Assembly (NCBI GenBank): GCA_024349765.1
Contig: AP026073.1
Span: forward strand, 3,658,001 to 3,722,000
Length of the DNA stretch: 64,000 nucleotides
Source: Streptomyces nigrescens
Lineage (GTDB): Bacteria; Actinomycetota; Actinomycetes; Streptomycetales; Streptomycetaceae
Direction of reading: 5' to 3'
Below, one piece after another: positions 1-8,233 of the stretch. The notes beneath the pieces were generated by a model. It was not told the origin of the DNA. It saw nothing but the letters and a program-made list of their open reading frames with translations, and ran no database searches. The translations under genes and the position numbers were made by a program. Within the stretch, counting starts at the first letter, position 1; each line of letters starts with the position of its first letter.

Positions 1-43
1 CGGCCGCCCCGCGCCTTCAACCCGGTCTTCTTCGTCCTGGTCA
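1..43 (-). CDS. 5' end of an unidentified gene running off the left edge
   Basis: On the minus strand an ATG at 43 is preceded by a good ribosome binding site (GGGAGGA about 6 nt upstream) and opens a frame reading MTRTKKTGLKARGG before the window ends. Only 14 codons are visible, basic and with no recognisable motif, so no function is offered. The call rests on the ribosome binding site and on the perfect hairpin just upstream. It could still be chance. Confidence 0.35.
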
Positions 44-57
44 TGGAATTTCCTCCC

Positions 58-86
58 GTGGGTCTCCCTCACATGGGGAGACCCAC
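58..86 (-). promoter_or_regulatory. Perfect 11-bp inverted repeat in the leader of the partial gene
   Basis: GTGGGTCTCCC (58-68) and GGGAGACCCAC (76-86) are perfect complements separated by 7 nt. The element lies directly upstream of the ribosome binding site of the minus-strand gene starting at 43. It could be an operator or a leader hairpin. Confidence 0.4.
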
Positions 87-432
87 CTCTTCGCGAAGGC
101 GCCCAGTGCGCCTTGCTGATTACCCAGATGAGCCGGCCACCCCGCCCGTTGTGCCCCTTTCGTCGCCGTTACGAATCCATGACAAAGACTGCCAACCACG
201 CCTGACCCACCATCAGTAGGCAGAGAGCACGAAGTCCGGCCATCTCCCCTCAAGGGACCGGGCCTTGTGAGCGCCGGACCGGGCGGCGAGCGGCCGACAG
301 GGGGTGCCTCTCTCGCAGCGGGTACGTGGCCCCGCTTGTCGTGCCGGGTCGCGACGGCCCGGGAGTCTCAGGCAACGATCTGACTGGAGTACCAGGGCCT
401 GTCCGCAAAGTGGTTGGCGCGTTGGTCTGTTC
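87..432. other. No gene seen; possible IS end at 393-412
   Basis: I see no convincing coding sequence here. At 393-412 there is a GGGCCTGTCCG-type sequence, a motif that recurs several times in this window, just in front of the transposase remnant. It may be that element's left end. Confidence 0.35.
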
Positions 433-773
433 GTGGTGCGTCGTCACGAGCTGACCGATCAGGCGCGGGCGGTAAGCGAGCCGTCGCCGACTCCGCCGCG
501 GAAGGGCCGGCCGGTCCGCGACCGCCGGCAGGTGGTCAACCGCATTCTGCGGAAGCCAGTCTGCGGCCGGGGCTTGAAAACGGGGAAGTCCTGGCCCGGT
601 GAGGCGAAAACCGGTGTCGGCTCGACCGGGCGGCCGCACCGGCATCGCAATGTCGTCGATGCTGCTTCAACCGGCCCAGGCACAACAAGGCCCTGGCAAC
701 TCGGTACGACAAAGGCGCCCGGCGCTACGGATCCCTGGTCACCCCCGCCTGCCTCAGACTCTGGCTGACCTGA
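433..773 (+). pseudogene. Remnant of an IS5-family transposase (N- and C-terminal pieces only)
   Basis: Frame 1 from GTG 433 reads VVRRHELTDQA and then GRPVRDRRQVVNRIL, the usual start of Streptomyces IS5-type (DDE) transposases. In frame 3, 663-773 reads CFNRPRHNKALATRYDKGAR and ends LRLWLT-stop, the usual C-terminus of the same family. The two pieces are in different frames and the whole catalytic core is missing. About 110 codons remain where such proteins have about 270. No matching right-end inverted repeat was found. This is a dead insertion sequence. Confidence 0.7.
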
Positions 774-808
774 CGGCGGTTGTGGTGGGGCCAACGGGCA
801 GTGACGCG

Positions 809-1456
809 TCAGGCGGTGGCGTAGTCGGACAGGGCGGGCTCCAGCAGGTTGAAGGCTTGGTTGGATTCGGCAGCGATGATGCGAGCGATCTCGTCGTCGG
901 GGTGGCCGGCGAGGGTGAGCGCCTGGATGCGGTGGAACAGCACGCGGTGGACGGTCCCCAGCAGACCGGCGGCGGTCTGGACGGTGATGTCGTCGGGGTC
1001 GGCGTCAGTGGCCTCGGCGAGTGCCTGGGTCAGGTGCTGTTCGCGCTGCTCGTGCAGGCCGTGCAGGCAGTTGGTCAGGGTGGAGCTGTCCGCGACCATG
1101 CGAGCGAACTCCTGGCCGGAGAACCCGGCGACCGAGTCCTGGGCGGCCACGGCGTCGGCGAACGCGCGGCGCAGTGCGGCCAGCGCTGATTCGCCCGGGT
1201 GCCGGGCGGCAACGGTGTGGGCCAGGGAGGTGGCGAACTCCTCCTGGTGGTCCAAGGCCAGGTCTTCTTTGCGGGCGAAGTAGTTGGTGACGGTCTTCTT
1301 GGCGACGCGGGCGGCGGCGGCGATTTCGGCGATGGTCGTCTGCTCGAAACCCTGGGTGATGAACAGCCGGGTGGCGTGGTCGGAGATGAGCTGCCGGGTC
1401 TCCTGCTTCTTCGCCTCGCGCAGTCCGGTAGCCGGGGCGGGCGCCTGAGTAGCCAT
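809..1456 (-). CDS. TetR/AcrR-family transcriptional regulator
   Basis: A 215-residue protein. Residues about 17-65 form the TetR-type helix-turn-helix: a first helix RQLISDHATRLF, then GFEQTTIAEIAAAARVAKKT and the recognition-helix end VTNYFARKEDL. The rest is a helical ligand-binding domain with no assignable effector. It starts at ATG 1456 with a weak ribosome binding site. It is divergent from the VOC gene across about 330 bp that hold a clear promoter and a small inverted repeat, so it probably controls that gene and itself. Ligand unknown. Confidence 0.9.
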   Translation of the reverse strand: MATQAPAPATGLREAKKQETRQLISDHATRLFITQGFEQTTIAEIAAAARVAKKTVTNYFARKEDLALDHQEEFATSLAHTVAARHPGESALAALRRAFADAVAAQDSVAGFSGQEFARMVADSSTLTNCLHGLHEQREQHLTQALAEATDADPDDITVQTAAGLLGTVHRVLFHRIQALTLAGHPDDEIARIIAAESNQAFNLLEPALSDYATA

Positions 1457-1487
1457 GACGCAATCTTACCCCCATGGCATCTTTATG

Positions 1488-1532
1488 TTGACGCCCTTGG
1501 AGGTCCTGGGCTAACTTTACCTCCGTCGTAAA
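1488..1532 (+). promoter_or_regulatory. Promoter with overlapping inverted repeat
   Basis: TTGACG (1488-1493) and TAACTT (1512-1517) are separated by 18 nt and face the VOC gene. TTTAC/GTAAA arms at 1516-1520 and 1528-1532 overlap the -10 box, a plausible TetR operator. The leader to the VOC start would be about 260 nt, with no other gene in it. Confidence 0.45.
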
Positions 1533-1784
1533 TTTACACTGAGGGAACGCGGGCATGAGGGGGGGGACGCCGTCGGCGCGCAAGCGCACCCATAACCTCG
1601 CCGACCCCGCGGACGAGTCCTCCCTCCGCCTCGGCTCAGCAGCCCGCGCAGTTCCCTCGCGGCGCCGAGCAGCGGCGCCCGACTTCCGACCACAGCATCC
1701 GCGTGCGGCAGCAAGTGCGAGGCGTCCGCGCCCTGCCTCGCCGTCGCTACCGACCACCGCCCCAGCGCACCCAGGGAGACCCCC

Positions 1785-2174
1785 GTGCAGTTCACCGCCT
1801 CCACCGTCTCGCTGACCGTTGATGACGTCGCCGCCTCCCAGGCGTTCTTCACCACCCACCTGGACTACACCGTCCAGCAGGCCGCCGACGGATTCGCCTC
1901 CCTGTCACGTCCCGACGCCGTCGATGTCGTTCTGCTCGTCCGCGGCATCCAGGTGCTGCCGCCCGAGCAGCGTGACCGGCACGCCGACGGCCTGATCCTG
2001 GCCTTCACCCTCGACGGCGGCCTGGAAGAACAGGAGAAGCGACTGCGCGACGCCGGAATCGACATCACCATGCCGCTGCGCGAGGAGCCCTGGGGTGAGC
2101 GCCTGTTCCAGATCACCGATCCCAATGGCCTGATCATCCAGTTCGTCGAATGGTCCACCCCTGAGCAGAGGTGA
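1785..2174 (+). CDS. VOC-superfamily (glyoxalase/bleomycin-resistance fold) protein
   Basis: A 129-residue protein starting at GTG 1785, with GGGAGA 5 nt upstream. It has the VOC pattern: strand FTASTVSLTVDDVAASQAF, a middle section ending in LAFTLDG, and a C-terminal strand pair WGERLFQITDPNGLIIQFVE. The final Glu is a typical metal-ligand position. VOC proteins are glyoxalases, dioxygenases or drug-binding resistance proteins, and the sequence alone does not decide which. Its divergent TetR neighbour suggests an inducible detoxification or binding role. Confidence 0.85.
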   Translation: MQFTASTVSLTVDDVAASQAFFTTHLDYTVQQAADGFASLSRPDAVDVVLLVRGIQVLPPEQRDRHADGLILAFTLDGGLEEQEKRLRDAGIDITMPLREEPWGERLFQITDPNGLIIQFVEWSTPEQR

Positions 2175-2836
2175 CCCCGCGGCAAAGGGTCCTGAAGTTC
2201 GACGCCCGATCCGACCACTGTTCAACTGCTGCCCGCCCACGCCCCGGTTCCCCTCGACCTGCGTGGCCATGGGGAGATCAGGCTCGTCTCCACTGCCCGG
2301 GAGCAGTACTGACGGGACGTCGGTAGTGTCGGCACAGCCCTGTTCCTGGACCCTCCCGTGCGATGGACGGCGCACCACCCCCGCCGCGCCGACCTGCGGT
2401 GAACCGCCATCGCAGAGAGGTTGTGCGGACGTCGAACCCAACGAGCGGAGCCCCGACCGTCGTACCGGTCGGGGCTCCGCTCCTCAATATCGCCGGAGCA
2501 CCACGTGCCCCCTGGTGGGCCATCAGGGGCACGGAGCCCGAACCAATGGATTGTCCTGGCGGTTTCCTGGTCGACGCTGCTACTTGGTCCACCGCGGTCC
2601 GGTCCCACCGGGTCGGGGACATCTTCCCTGACGCCGGGTCCAGGGCCGGACGTCCTCTGTCATGCCTGGAACTCCTCACCATGCTTGGTCAGTAGCCCCA
2701 GTCAAATCGCGTAACGGGGTGGCTTACGGAGCGATGAATGGGCTCGGGCCGGGCTGCTGTTTGCCGGGGCCTGTCCGGCAGGTCGCGGGCGGAACCAACC
2801 ATCCAACCGTCGCTGCATACGGGAGCACCGCCGACA
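2175..2836. other. Gene-poor stretch holding a long hairpin
   Basis: No credible coding sequence was found on either strand between the VOC gene and the next TetR. The stretch contains the 17-bp perfect hairpin at 2443-2482 and a GGGCCTGTCCGG motif at about 2767-2777 resembling those at 393, 29274 and 30507. Confidence 0.5.
2443..2482. terminator. Perfect 17-bp stem-loop, probable terminator
   Basis: GAGCGGAGCCCCGACCG (2443-2459) pairs perfectly with 2466-2482 around a 6-nt loop. There is no U-tract, which is common for Streptomyces terminators. It sits about 270 nt beyond the VOC stop and no gene lies immediately beside it, so what it terminates is unclear. Confidence 0.6.
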
Positions 2837-3436
2837 TCAGGATGACTGCGGTTGCTGTTGCAGTCCCTGAAGGAGCAGTCTGACCAGTCGGCGCGGGTCG
2901 TAACGGGGGTCGCTGTCACGTCCGATACAGAGGTTGCCGATGCCGCGCATCAATTCGTAGGCCTGGGTGCCGGGCTGGATGTCACCGGCGTTGACCGCGG
3001 CGTCGAGCAACTGCCCGCAGACGGGCACCAATCGGTCGAGGAAGTAGGTGTGCAGCGTGTCGAAGCCGCTGCTGTCCGATTGCAGTGCGTTGGCGAGTCC
3101 GTGCTTCGTGACCAAGAAGTCGACGAAGAGGTCGGTCCACTGACGGAGTGCTGCGAGCGGTGAATCGGCGCTGGCCAGCAGGCTCGGGCCGGCCTCTGCG
3201 CATGCCTCGACCTGGTGGCGGTAGACGGCGACGACGAGATCCGCCCGGGTCGGGAAGTGGCGGTAGATCGTCCCCAAGCCGACGCCCGCTCGGGCCGCGA
3301 TCTCACGGATCGGTGCGCCGACGCCGGAGTCGACGAACACCGCAGCGGCGGCGGAAAGCAGCGTCTGCTGATTGCGCTGCGCGTCGGCCCGCTTGCATCG
3401 GGCCGGTACCTCCCCGGCGGGGCCTGTAGTGGGCAA
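2837..3436 (-). CDS. TetR-family regulator of the divergent hydrolase
   Basis: A 199-residue TetR protein. The helix-turn-helix spans about residues 20-66, with the family signature IREIAARAGVGLGTIYRHFP. The C-terminal domain has the TetR pattern LDRLVPVCGQLL...IGNLCIGR. The start is TTG 3436, chosen because AAAGGAG lies about 6 nt upstream. It is divergent from the hydrolase at 3604, and two palindromes lie between them, so autoregulation and control of the hydrolase are likely. The inducer is unknown. Confidence 0.9.
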   Translation of the reverse strand: MPTTGPAGEVPARCKRADAQRNQQTLLSAAAAVFVDSGVGAPIREIAARAGVGLGTIYRHFPTRADLVVAVYRHQVEACAEAGPSLLASADSPLAALRQWTDLFVDFLVTKHGLANALQSDSSGFDTLHTYFLDRLVPVCGQLLDAAVNAGDIQPGTQAYELMRGIGNLCIGRDSDPRYDPRRLVRLLLQGLQQQPQSS

Positions 3437-3465
3437 CGTGCTCTCCTTTCAAGACCGTTGACGAA

Positions 3466-3506
3466 GCGGAACACTGTTCCGTATGTTAATCGGAACAGCG
3501 TTCCGC
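3466..3506. promoter_or_regulatory. Twin TetR operators
   Basis: Two near-identical palindromes, GGAACACTGTTCC (3468-3480) and GGAACAGCGTTCC (3492-3504), are each flanked by C and G. Their centres are 24 bp apart, between the divergent TetR and hydrolase genes. This is a strong candidate site for the adjacent regulator. Confidence 0.75.
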
Positions 3507-3603
3507 TTTCAGGGTAGCTGAAGCCGGACGCTGCCTCACTTCCTCATCCCGCCGCCGGTCGCACGTCACCGGCAGCAGCGGCCATTGAAGGGAAATGCGC
3601 ATC

Positions 3604-4566
3604 ATGAGTGCGTCGACTTACCCGGCGGGCATCGTCGGCTCGCCCGCCCCCGTCCTCTCGGTGAGTCCGGTGGTGCTGCCGGCTCCGGGCCGAGCAGTGG
3701 ACCTTCAGGTGCGGGTCTCCGCGCCCGTGACCGGGAACGAGCTGCCGATCATCCTCCTCTCGCACGGTCAGGGCTACTCCCACCACCTCTCCTCGCTCAA
3801 CGGCTACGCCCCGCTCGCCAACTACTGGGCGGCGCACGGCTTCGCCGTGATCCAGCCCACCCACCTGAGCTCGCGCACGCTGAGCCTGGCCCCCGACACA
3901 CCCGGGGCGCCTCTGTACTGGCGCTCGCGAGCCGAGGACATGCAGCGCATCCTCGACCGGCTCGACGAGATCGAGGCCGCCGTTCCGCAGCTTCTCGGGC
4001 GCCTGGACCGAAGCAGGGTCGCCGTGGCCGGGCACTCGATGGGCGGACACACCGCGAGTCTGCTGCTGGGTGCCCGGCTCACCGATCCTGAAGACGGAAC
4101 GGAGGTGAACCTCGCCGAGCCCAGGATCAAGGCGGGAGTCCTGCTCGCCGCGCCGGGCAGGGGCGGCGATGCCCTCACCAAGTCCGTGGCCGAGAACTTC
4201 TCCTTCCTCCTGACCACCGACTTCTCCAAGATGACGACGCCCGCACTCGTGGTCGCCGGCGACAAGGACGCCTCGGACCACCTGACGGTTCGGGGCCCGG
4301 AATGGCATGCCGATCCCTACGCTCTTTCCCCGGGCCCCAAGTCCCTGCTCACCCTGTTCGACGCCGAGCACGGGCTCGGCGGGATCTCCGGATATGACGT
4401 AGCCGAGACCACGGACGACAGCCCCGAGCGAGTGTCCGCGGTCCAGCGGCTCACCTGGGCCTACCTCCGCACCGAGCTCTTCCCCGGGGACCCCGCTTGG
4501 CAGGCGGCCCGCGACGCGCTGACGACCGGCCCCAACCCGCTCGGACGGGTCGAATCCAAGCAATGA
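3604..4566 (+). CDS. Alpha/beta hydrolase, chlorophyllase/PAF-acetylhydrolase-like
   Basis: A 320-residue cytoplasmic hydrolase. LPIILLSHGQG gives the oxyanion region, GHSMGGHTA places the nucleophile Ser at about residue 144, VVAGDKDASD is a candidate acid region, and DAEHGLGGISGYD carries the candidate catalytic His. An ATG at 3595 is possible, but GAAGGGAA abuts it, so the second ATG at 3604 with normal spacing is preferred. Its own TetR and twin operators lie upstream, which suggests an ester substrate or related inducer. The substrate cannot be read from sequence. Confidence 0.85.
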   Translation: MSASTYPAGIVGSPAPVLSVSPVVLPAPGRAVDLQVRVSAPVTGNELPIILLSHGQGYSHHLSSLNGYAPLANYWAAHGFAVIQPTHLSSRTLSLAPDTPGAPLYWRSRAEDMQRILDRLDEIEAAVPQLLGRLDRSRVAVAGHSMGGHTASLLLGARLTDPEDGTEVNLAEPRIKAGVLLAAPGRGGDALTKSVAENFSFLLTTDFSKMTTPALVVAGDKDASDHLTVRGPEWHADPYALSPGPKSLLTLFDAEHGLGGISGYDVAETTDDSPERVSAVQRLTWAYLRTELFPGDPAWQAARDALTTGPNPLGRVESKQ

Positions 4567-5302
4567 CACATCTCGCGCCTGCCTCGCCCGTACGTGACGG
4601 GGCAGGCGCGAGGCGGCCTCGGTGGTCCGTCGCGTGCCAGGGGCGGAATTCACTCCAGGGTCGGCTGAAGAAGACCGACGGGATGGCGTTGTCGCAGCCG
4701 ATGGCCTTTGCCGGCCAGGCCCTGGGCAACTTGTTGAACCGGTGGACGGGCCAACCACCGATCGTGACTTGCAGGTTGCCGTCGGCGCGCTCGACCACTC
4801 CGACGTCGGACTTCTTCATGCCATCGATGAAGTTCTCCACGCAGTCGCCCATGCACTTGGCGAAGGCGGTGACGTTCGCGGGCTGCATCCCTACCTCACC
4901 ACACAAGGTGGGATCTGGTGGGACGAGGACGGCTGCAAGGAGCCCAACGGTCACCCGCGGAGGGCAGCACCCATCGGACTGCCATGACTACCGGCCGCGC
5001 AGACCCATCGCGGAGCCGACGCGAAGCACCCGACTGCTCTCACTTCTCGCGAACATTTCCACGACGTCTGACCTGTCGTCGTTCTCGGAACGTCTCGACA
5101 AACGTTCTTGGTTGTGGCCTCCGCAGTTAGCCGCGTGCCTGGCATCGGAGAAGCGTGGCCGGCGGCCCCGTTGCTGAGGCGGGCGGTGGGCTCCCTGGGG
5201 AAATGGCAGCGGACTCGAACGTAGAAATCAATGGAACTAGAATGTCTGCTTCGGGGTGGATTCCGGTAAGAGGGTGGGTCACGCCGGAGGAGTGCGCTAC
5301 CG
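4567..5302. other. Mostly non-coding stretch before the SDR gene
   Basis: Apart from the doubtful fragment at 4640-4954, nothing convincing is visible. The last 20 nt hold the ribosome binding site GGAGGAG of the SDR gene. Confidence 0.4.
4640..4954 (-). pseudogene. Possible decayed fragment of a small secreted-repeat (PF03640-like) protein
   Basis: The frame from GTG 4954 reads FAKCMGDCVENF, then DGNLQVTIGGWPVHRF and AIGCDNAIPSVFFS. This resembles the strand pattern of the secreted-repeat lipoproteins annotated COG4315/PF03640. It has no signal peptide or ribosome binding site, and the frame runs into the 3' end of the hydrolase on the other strand. It is either a broken relic or chance. 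Confidence 0.25.
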
Positions 5303-6097
5303 ATGGATCTTGAGCTCAGGGACAAGGTCGCCGTCGTCACGGGTGGCAGCAAAGGCATCGGTCTGGCTGTTTCCGAGGCGCTCGGACGCGAAGGGGCCCG
5401 CGTTGTCGTCGGCAGCCGTACGGAATCCGCTCAGCTTGCCGCGTTGCGTGCCAGGGGAAGCGTTGACTTCCTGAGCGTCGATCTGGCTGATCCGCGCGGC
5501 GCGGACGACCTGGTCCGGGCCGCGACGGAACGACACGGCCGGATCGATGTCCTCATCAACAACCTCGGCGTGACCACGCCCCGCAATGACTTCCTGGCCA
5601 TCGATGACAGCGAGTGGCGGCGGGTCTTCGACCTGACCTTCTTCAGTGCGGTCCGCGCCAGTCGTGCCGCCCTGCCCCACCTGCTCGCGGACGGCGGCGG
5701 AGCGATCGTCAACATCAGCTCCGTCAACGCACGCCTGCCCTTTCCGATGGTGGTCGACTACTCGGCGGCCAAAGCCGCGTTGAGCAACCTCACCAAGGCG
5801 CTGTCGGAGGAGTTCGCGCCGCGTGGGGTCCGTGTGAACGCCGTTGCCCCGGGGCCGGTCCGCACCCCGTTCTGGACCGCGCCAGGGGGCTTCGCCGAGT
5901 CCGTCGCTGCCGAGGCCGGTACCACCGCCCAGCAGGCGTTGGACGAGCTGGTCCCTCAGCAGATGGGCATCTCGACGGGCCGCATCAGCGAACCTGAGGA
6001 GGTTGCCGATCTCGTCGTCTTCCTGTCCTCTCCCCGCGCAGGAAACGTCACCGGTGCCGAATTCGTCATCGACGGTGGTCAGATCAAGACCACCTGA
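5303..6097 (+). CDS. Short-chain dehydrogenase/reductase (SDR), classical type
   Basis: A 264-residue NAD(P)-dependent oxidoreductase. It has the cofactor motif TGGSKGIG near residue 14, NNLG (NNAG variant) after strand 4, catalytic Ser in IVNISSVNA, YSAAK (Tyr at about residue 152, Lys four later), the PGPVRTPF loop, and the C-terminal FVIDGGQ typical of FabG-like enzymes. ATG 5303 follows GGAGGAG at about 10 nt. An insertion between the PG loop and the C-terminus (AAEAGTTAQQALDELVPQQ) matches the SDR subgroup often annotated as a dehydrogenase of unknown substrate. It stands alone before the flavoprotein gene. Confidence 0.9.
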   Translation: MDLELRDKVAVVTGGSKGIGLAVSEALGREGARVVVGSRTESAQLAALRARGSVDFLSVDLADPRGADDLVRAATERHGRIDVLINNLGVTTPRNDFLAIDDSEWRRVFDLTFFSAVRASRAALPHLLADGGGAIVNISSVNARLPFPMVVDYSAAKAALSNLTKALSEEFAPRGVRVNAVAPGPVRTPFWTAPGGFAESVAAEAGTTAQQALDELVPQQMGISTGRISEPEEVADLVVFLSSPRAGNVTGAEFVIDGGQIKTT

Positions 6098-6189
6098 ACC
6101 GTAGGTACCGCGCGCCCACGTGCGGCGAGCCGCCAAAAGGGTGACGGTAGTGGGGTAGTGCCATCACGCGAATTGCGAACGGAGGCGTG

Positions 6190-7557
6190 ATGAGGAGCAC
6201 CGGTGCGACCAAAGACTACGACGTGATCGTCCTCGGCGGCGGTGCCCCGGGCGAGCACGCTGCCGGTGCGCTCGCCGAGGGAGGCCTGCGCGTCGCCGTC
6301 GTGGAACGCGACCTGGCCGGCGGTGAGTGCTCCTACTGGGCGTGCATTCCCTCGAAGTCGCTGCTGCGTCCAGGCGAGGCGGTGCAGGGCGCGCGTGCGG
6401 CGGCGGGCACCGCCGAGATCGACGTCCGGGCAGCCTTGGCATGGCGTGACTACATGGTTTCCCACTACTCCGACGCCGGAGCAGCGCGGTGGCTGGCGGA
6501 ACAGGGCATCGCTCTGCTGCGCGGTCGCGGCCGACTGGCGGGCACAGGGGTGGTAGAGGTCGACGGGGAACGGTACACCGCCGAGCACGTCGTGCTGGCG
6601 AACGGCGCCGACCCCACCGTCCCACCGGTCCCCGGCTTGCGCGAGCTCGACGGTGTCTGGGGCACGCGCGAGGCGACCGGCATGAAGACGGTGCCTGAAC
6701 GGTTGCTCGTGCTCGGCGGGGGCCCGGCGGGGCTGGAGATGGCGCAGGTGGTGCGCCGCTTCGGTGGCGAGGTGGTCCTGGTCGAGGCCGCCGAGCATGT
6801 GCTCGCACGCGAGCCCGCGCCGCTGGGCGAGGCGCTCGGCCAGGCCCTGAGCCGCGAGGGAATCGAGCTCGTTGTCGGCGTGCAGGCGACCGCGGCGCGC
6901 CGTGACGGCGAGGGCTTCGTACTGGGACTGGAGGACGGACGGGCGCTGCGCGGCGATCGTCTGCTCGTCGCGACCGGCCGCCGCCCGCGCGTCGAGGGAA
7001 TCGGGCTGGAGACCGTCGGCGTGACCGCGGATCGCCGGGGAATACCGGTCGACGCGCGCATGCGGGCCGGCGAACGGCTGTGGGCGATCGGCGATGTCAC
7101 AGGCATCTTGCAGCTGACCCACGTCGGCGAATACCAAGGTGAGATCGTCGCCTCGAACATCCTCGGCGAGCCCCGTGAGGCCCATTACGAGGCGGTGCCG
7201 CGCGTCACCTACACCGATCCACAGGCGGCGGCGGTGGGCGCGACCGAGGCACGGTTCAGTGCGACCGCCTTGCTGTCGGAGGTCGCCAAGACCGCGACCT
7301 ACACACACGACTACGCCGAGTCGAACGGTTTCCTGACGCTTCTCAGCGACGGCGAGGTGCTGACCGGCGCCTATGCGCTCGGCCCGGAAGCGGGGGAGTG
7401 GATGCAGCAGGCCACGCTGGCGATTCGCGCCCGCGTGCCACTCGGGGTGCTGCGCGACACGATTCAGCCGTTCCCCAGCTTCTCGGAGATCCACGCCGCC
7501 GCGCTGAAGGCCCTCAGCCGCGAGATCAGAATGGCGCGGCAGCCGGTGCAACGGTGA
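6190..7557 (+). CDS. FAD-dependent pyridine nucleotide-disulfide oxidoreductase
   Basis: About 455 residues with the layout of dihydrolipoamide dehydrogenase/mercuric reductase: FAD motif VIVLGGGAPGEHAA at the N-terminus, redox pair CSYWAC (CX4C, about residues 46-51) followed by IPSKSLLRP, NAD(P) motif LVLGGGPAGLEMA, a second FAD contact LWAIGDVTG, and a C-terminal dimerisation domain. The canonical C-terminal HPxxxE dyad of lipoamide dehydrogenases is replaced by QPFPSFSE, so the base His is missing. GTG 6187 and ATG 6190 overlap the end of GGAGG; ATG is preferred. No lipoyl-enzyme partner is nearby. The substrate is unknown. Confidence 0.88.
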   Translation: MRSTGATKDYDVIVLGGGAPGEHAAGALAEGGLRVAVVERDLAGGECSYWACIPSKSLLRPGEAVQGARAAAGTAEIDVRAALAWRDYMVSHYSDAGAARWLAEQGIALLRGRGRLAGTGVVEVDGERYTAEHVVLANGADPTVPPVPGLRELDGVWGTREATGMKTVPERLLVLGGGPAGLEMAQVVRRFGGEVVLVEAAEHVLAREPAPLGEALGQALSREGIELVVGVQATAARRDGEGFVLGLEDGRALRGDRLLVATGRRPRVEGIGLETVGVTADRRGIPVDARMRAGERLWAIGDVTGILQLTHVGEYQGEIVASNILGEPREAHYEAVPRVTYTDPQAAAVGATEARFSATALLSEVAKTATYTHDYAESNGFLTLLSDGEVLTGAYALGPEAGEWMQQATLAIRARVPLGVLRDTIQPFPSFSEIHAAALKALSREIRMARQPVQR

Positions 7558-7624
7558 CCACGACGAACGGCCGCCGCGGCCGGTGTTGAGGCCGGGGAGC
7601 CAAAGCTTGCAAGCACCCTGAGCG

Positions 7625-7753
7625 CGATGAGATCCGCGAACGGGCACGATGAGATCCGCGAACGGCCAACACCCAGCAGGTATCGCCCTTCGACGATCCG
7701 GGCCGTGGCGACCAGATGTGAAAGCGGGCTTACCAGATGCGAAAAGCGGGCTT
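7625..7753. repeat. Two short tandem duplications
   Basis: CGATGAGATCCGCGAACGG occurs at 7625-7643 and 7647-7665 (22-bp unit). A second pair, beginning ACCAGATG and ending GCGGGCTT, occupies 7711-7731 and 7732-7753. A third direct pair, AGGATCCCCGGG, follows at 7873-7884 and 7889-7900. They lie at and just beyond the 3' end of the luciferase-domain gene. Confidence 0.7.
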
Positions 7754-7759
7754 ACGCCT

Positions 7760-8233
7760 TCACGGTACCTGCTCGCCGGGCAGGTGAACCCGGGACGGCA
7801 TTCCTCGCCGCTTCCCATGTCGGCCCGACGTCCGTCGTGGCTGTCGGATGGGATCGCGACGAGATGCCTGCGAGGATCCCCGGGTGCAAGGATCCCCGGG
7901 AGCCGATGCGGCCGGCCCCGGCTGCCTTCCGGTCGCCAGCAGTGCGGCGCTGACGAGCGTGGCGAGCAGATCGATGTCGGAGCCTGCTTCGAGCCGAACC
8001 GTGACCCATCCTGATGCCGCGGGCAGTTCGAGAGCGCTGGAGTTCCGCAGGGCCGGACGGAGCCTGTCGATCATGTCGCGTGTCAGGTGGACGTCTACCT
8101 TGTTGTCGCCATGGAAGTGGACGATCTCCTGGGCGCCGGAGCAGAGGCAATACCGCGCCCCGCAGCACGCACGCCCCTGTGAGAGCGCCGGCCAGTCGGC
8201 GAGGCGTGCGTTCGCGTGTTCGGCCAGGTTCAT
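7760..8233 (-). CDS. Luciferase-domain (PF17648-like) protein with an atypical tail
   Basis: Residues about 1-105 match the small luciferase-domain family of Actinobacteria: ARYCLCSGAQEIVHFHGDNK, VDVHLTRDMIDRL, then SGWVTVRLEAGSDIDLLATL. These proteins are about 100-130 residues. Here the frame continues for about 50 more residues rich in Pro, Arg and Gly, crossing a stretch with short direct repeats. A frameshift or fusion near 7920 may have added a foreign tail. The function of the family is not established, and the name reflects distant similarity only. Start ATG 8233. Confidence 0.6.
   Translation of the reverse strand: MNLAEHANARLADWPALSQGRACCGARYCLCSGAQEIVHFHGDNKVDVHLTRDMIDRLRPALRNSSALELPAASGWVTVRLEAGSDIDLLATLVSAALLATGRQPGPAASAPGDPCTRGSSQASRRDPIRQPRRTSGRHGKRRGMPSRVHLPGEQVP

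Noticed and set aside
4951-5358. Minus-strand 135-codon frame before the SDR gene
   Set aside because: Ser/Arg/Thr-rich with no motif and overlapping the SDR start region; considered chance.
6079-7818. 579-codon minus-strand frame opposite the flavoprotein
   Set aside because: The plus strand encodes a clear FAD enzyme; the antisense frame has no recognisable domain and typical GC-shadow composition.
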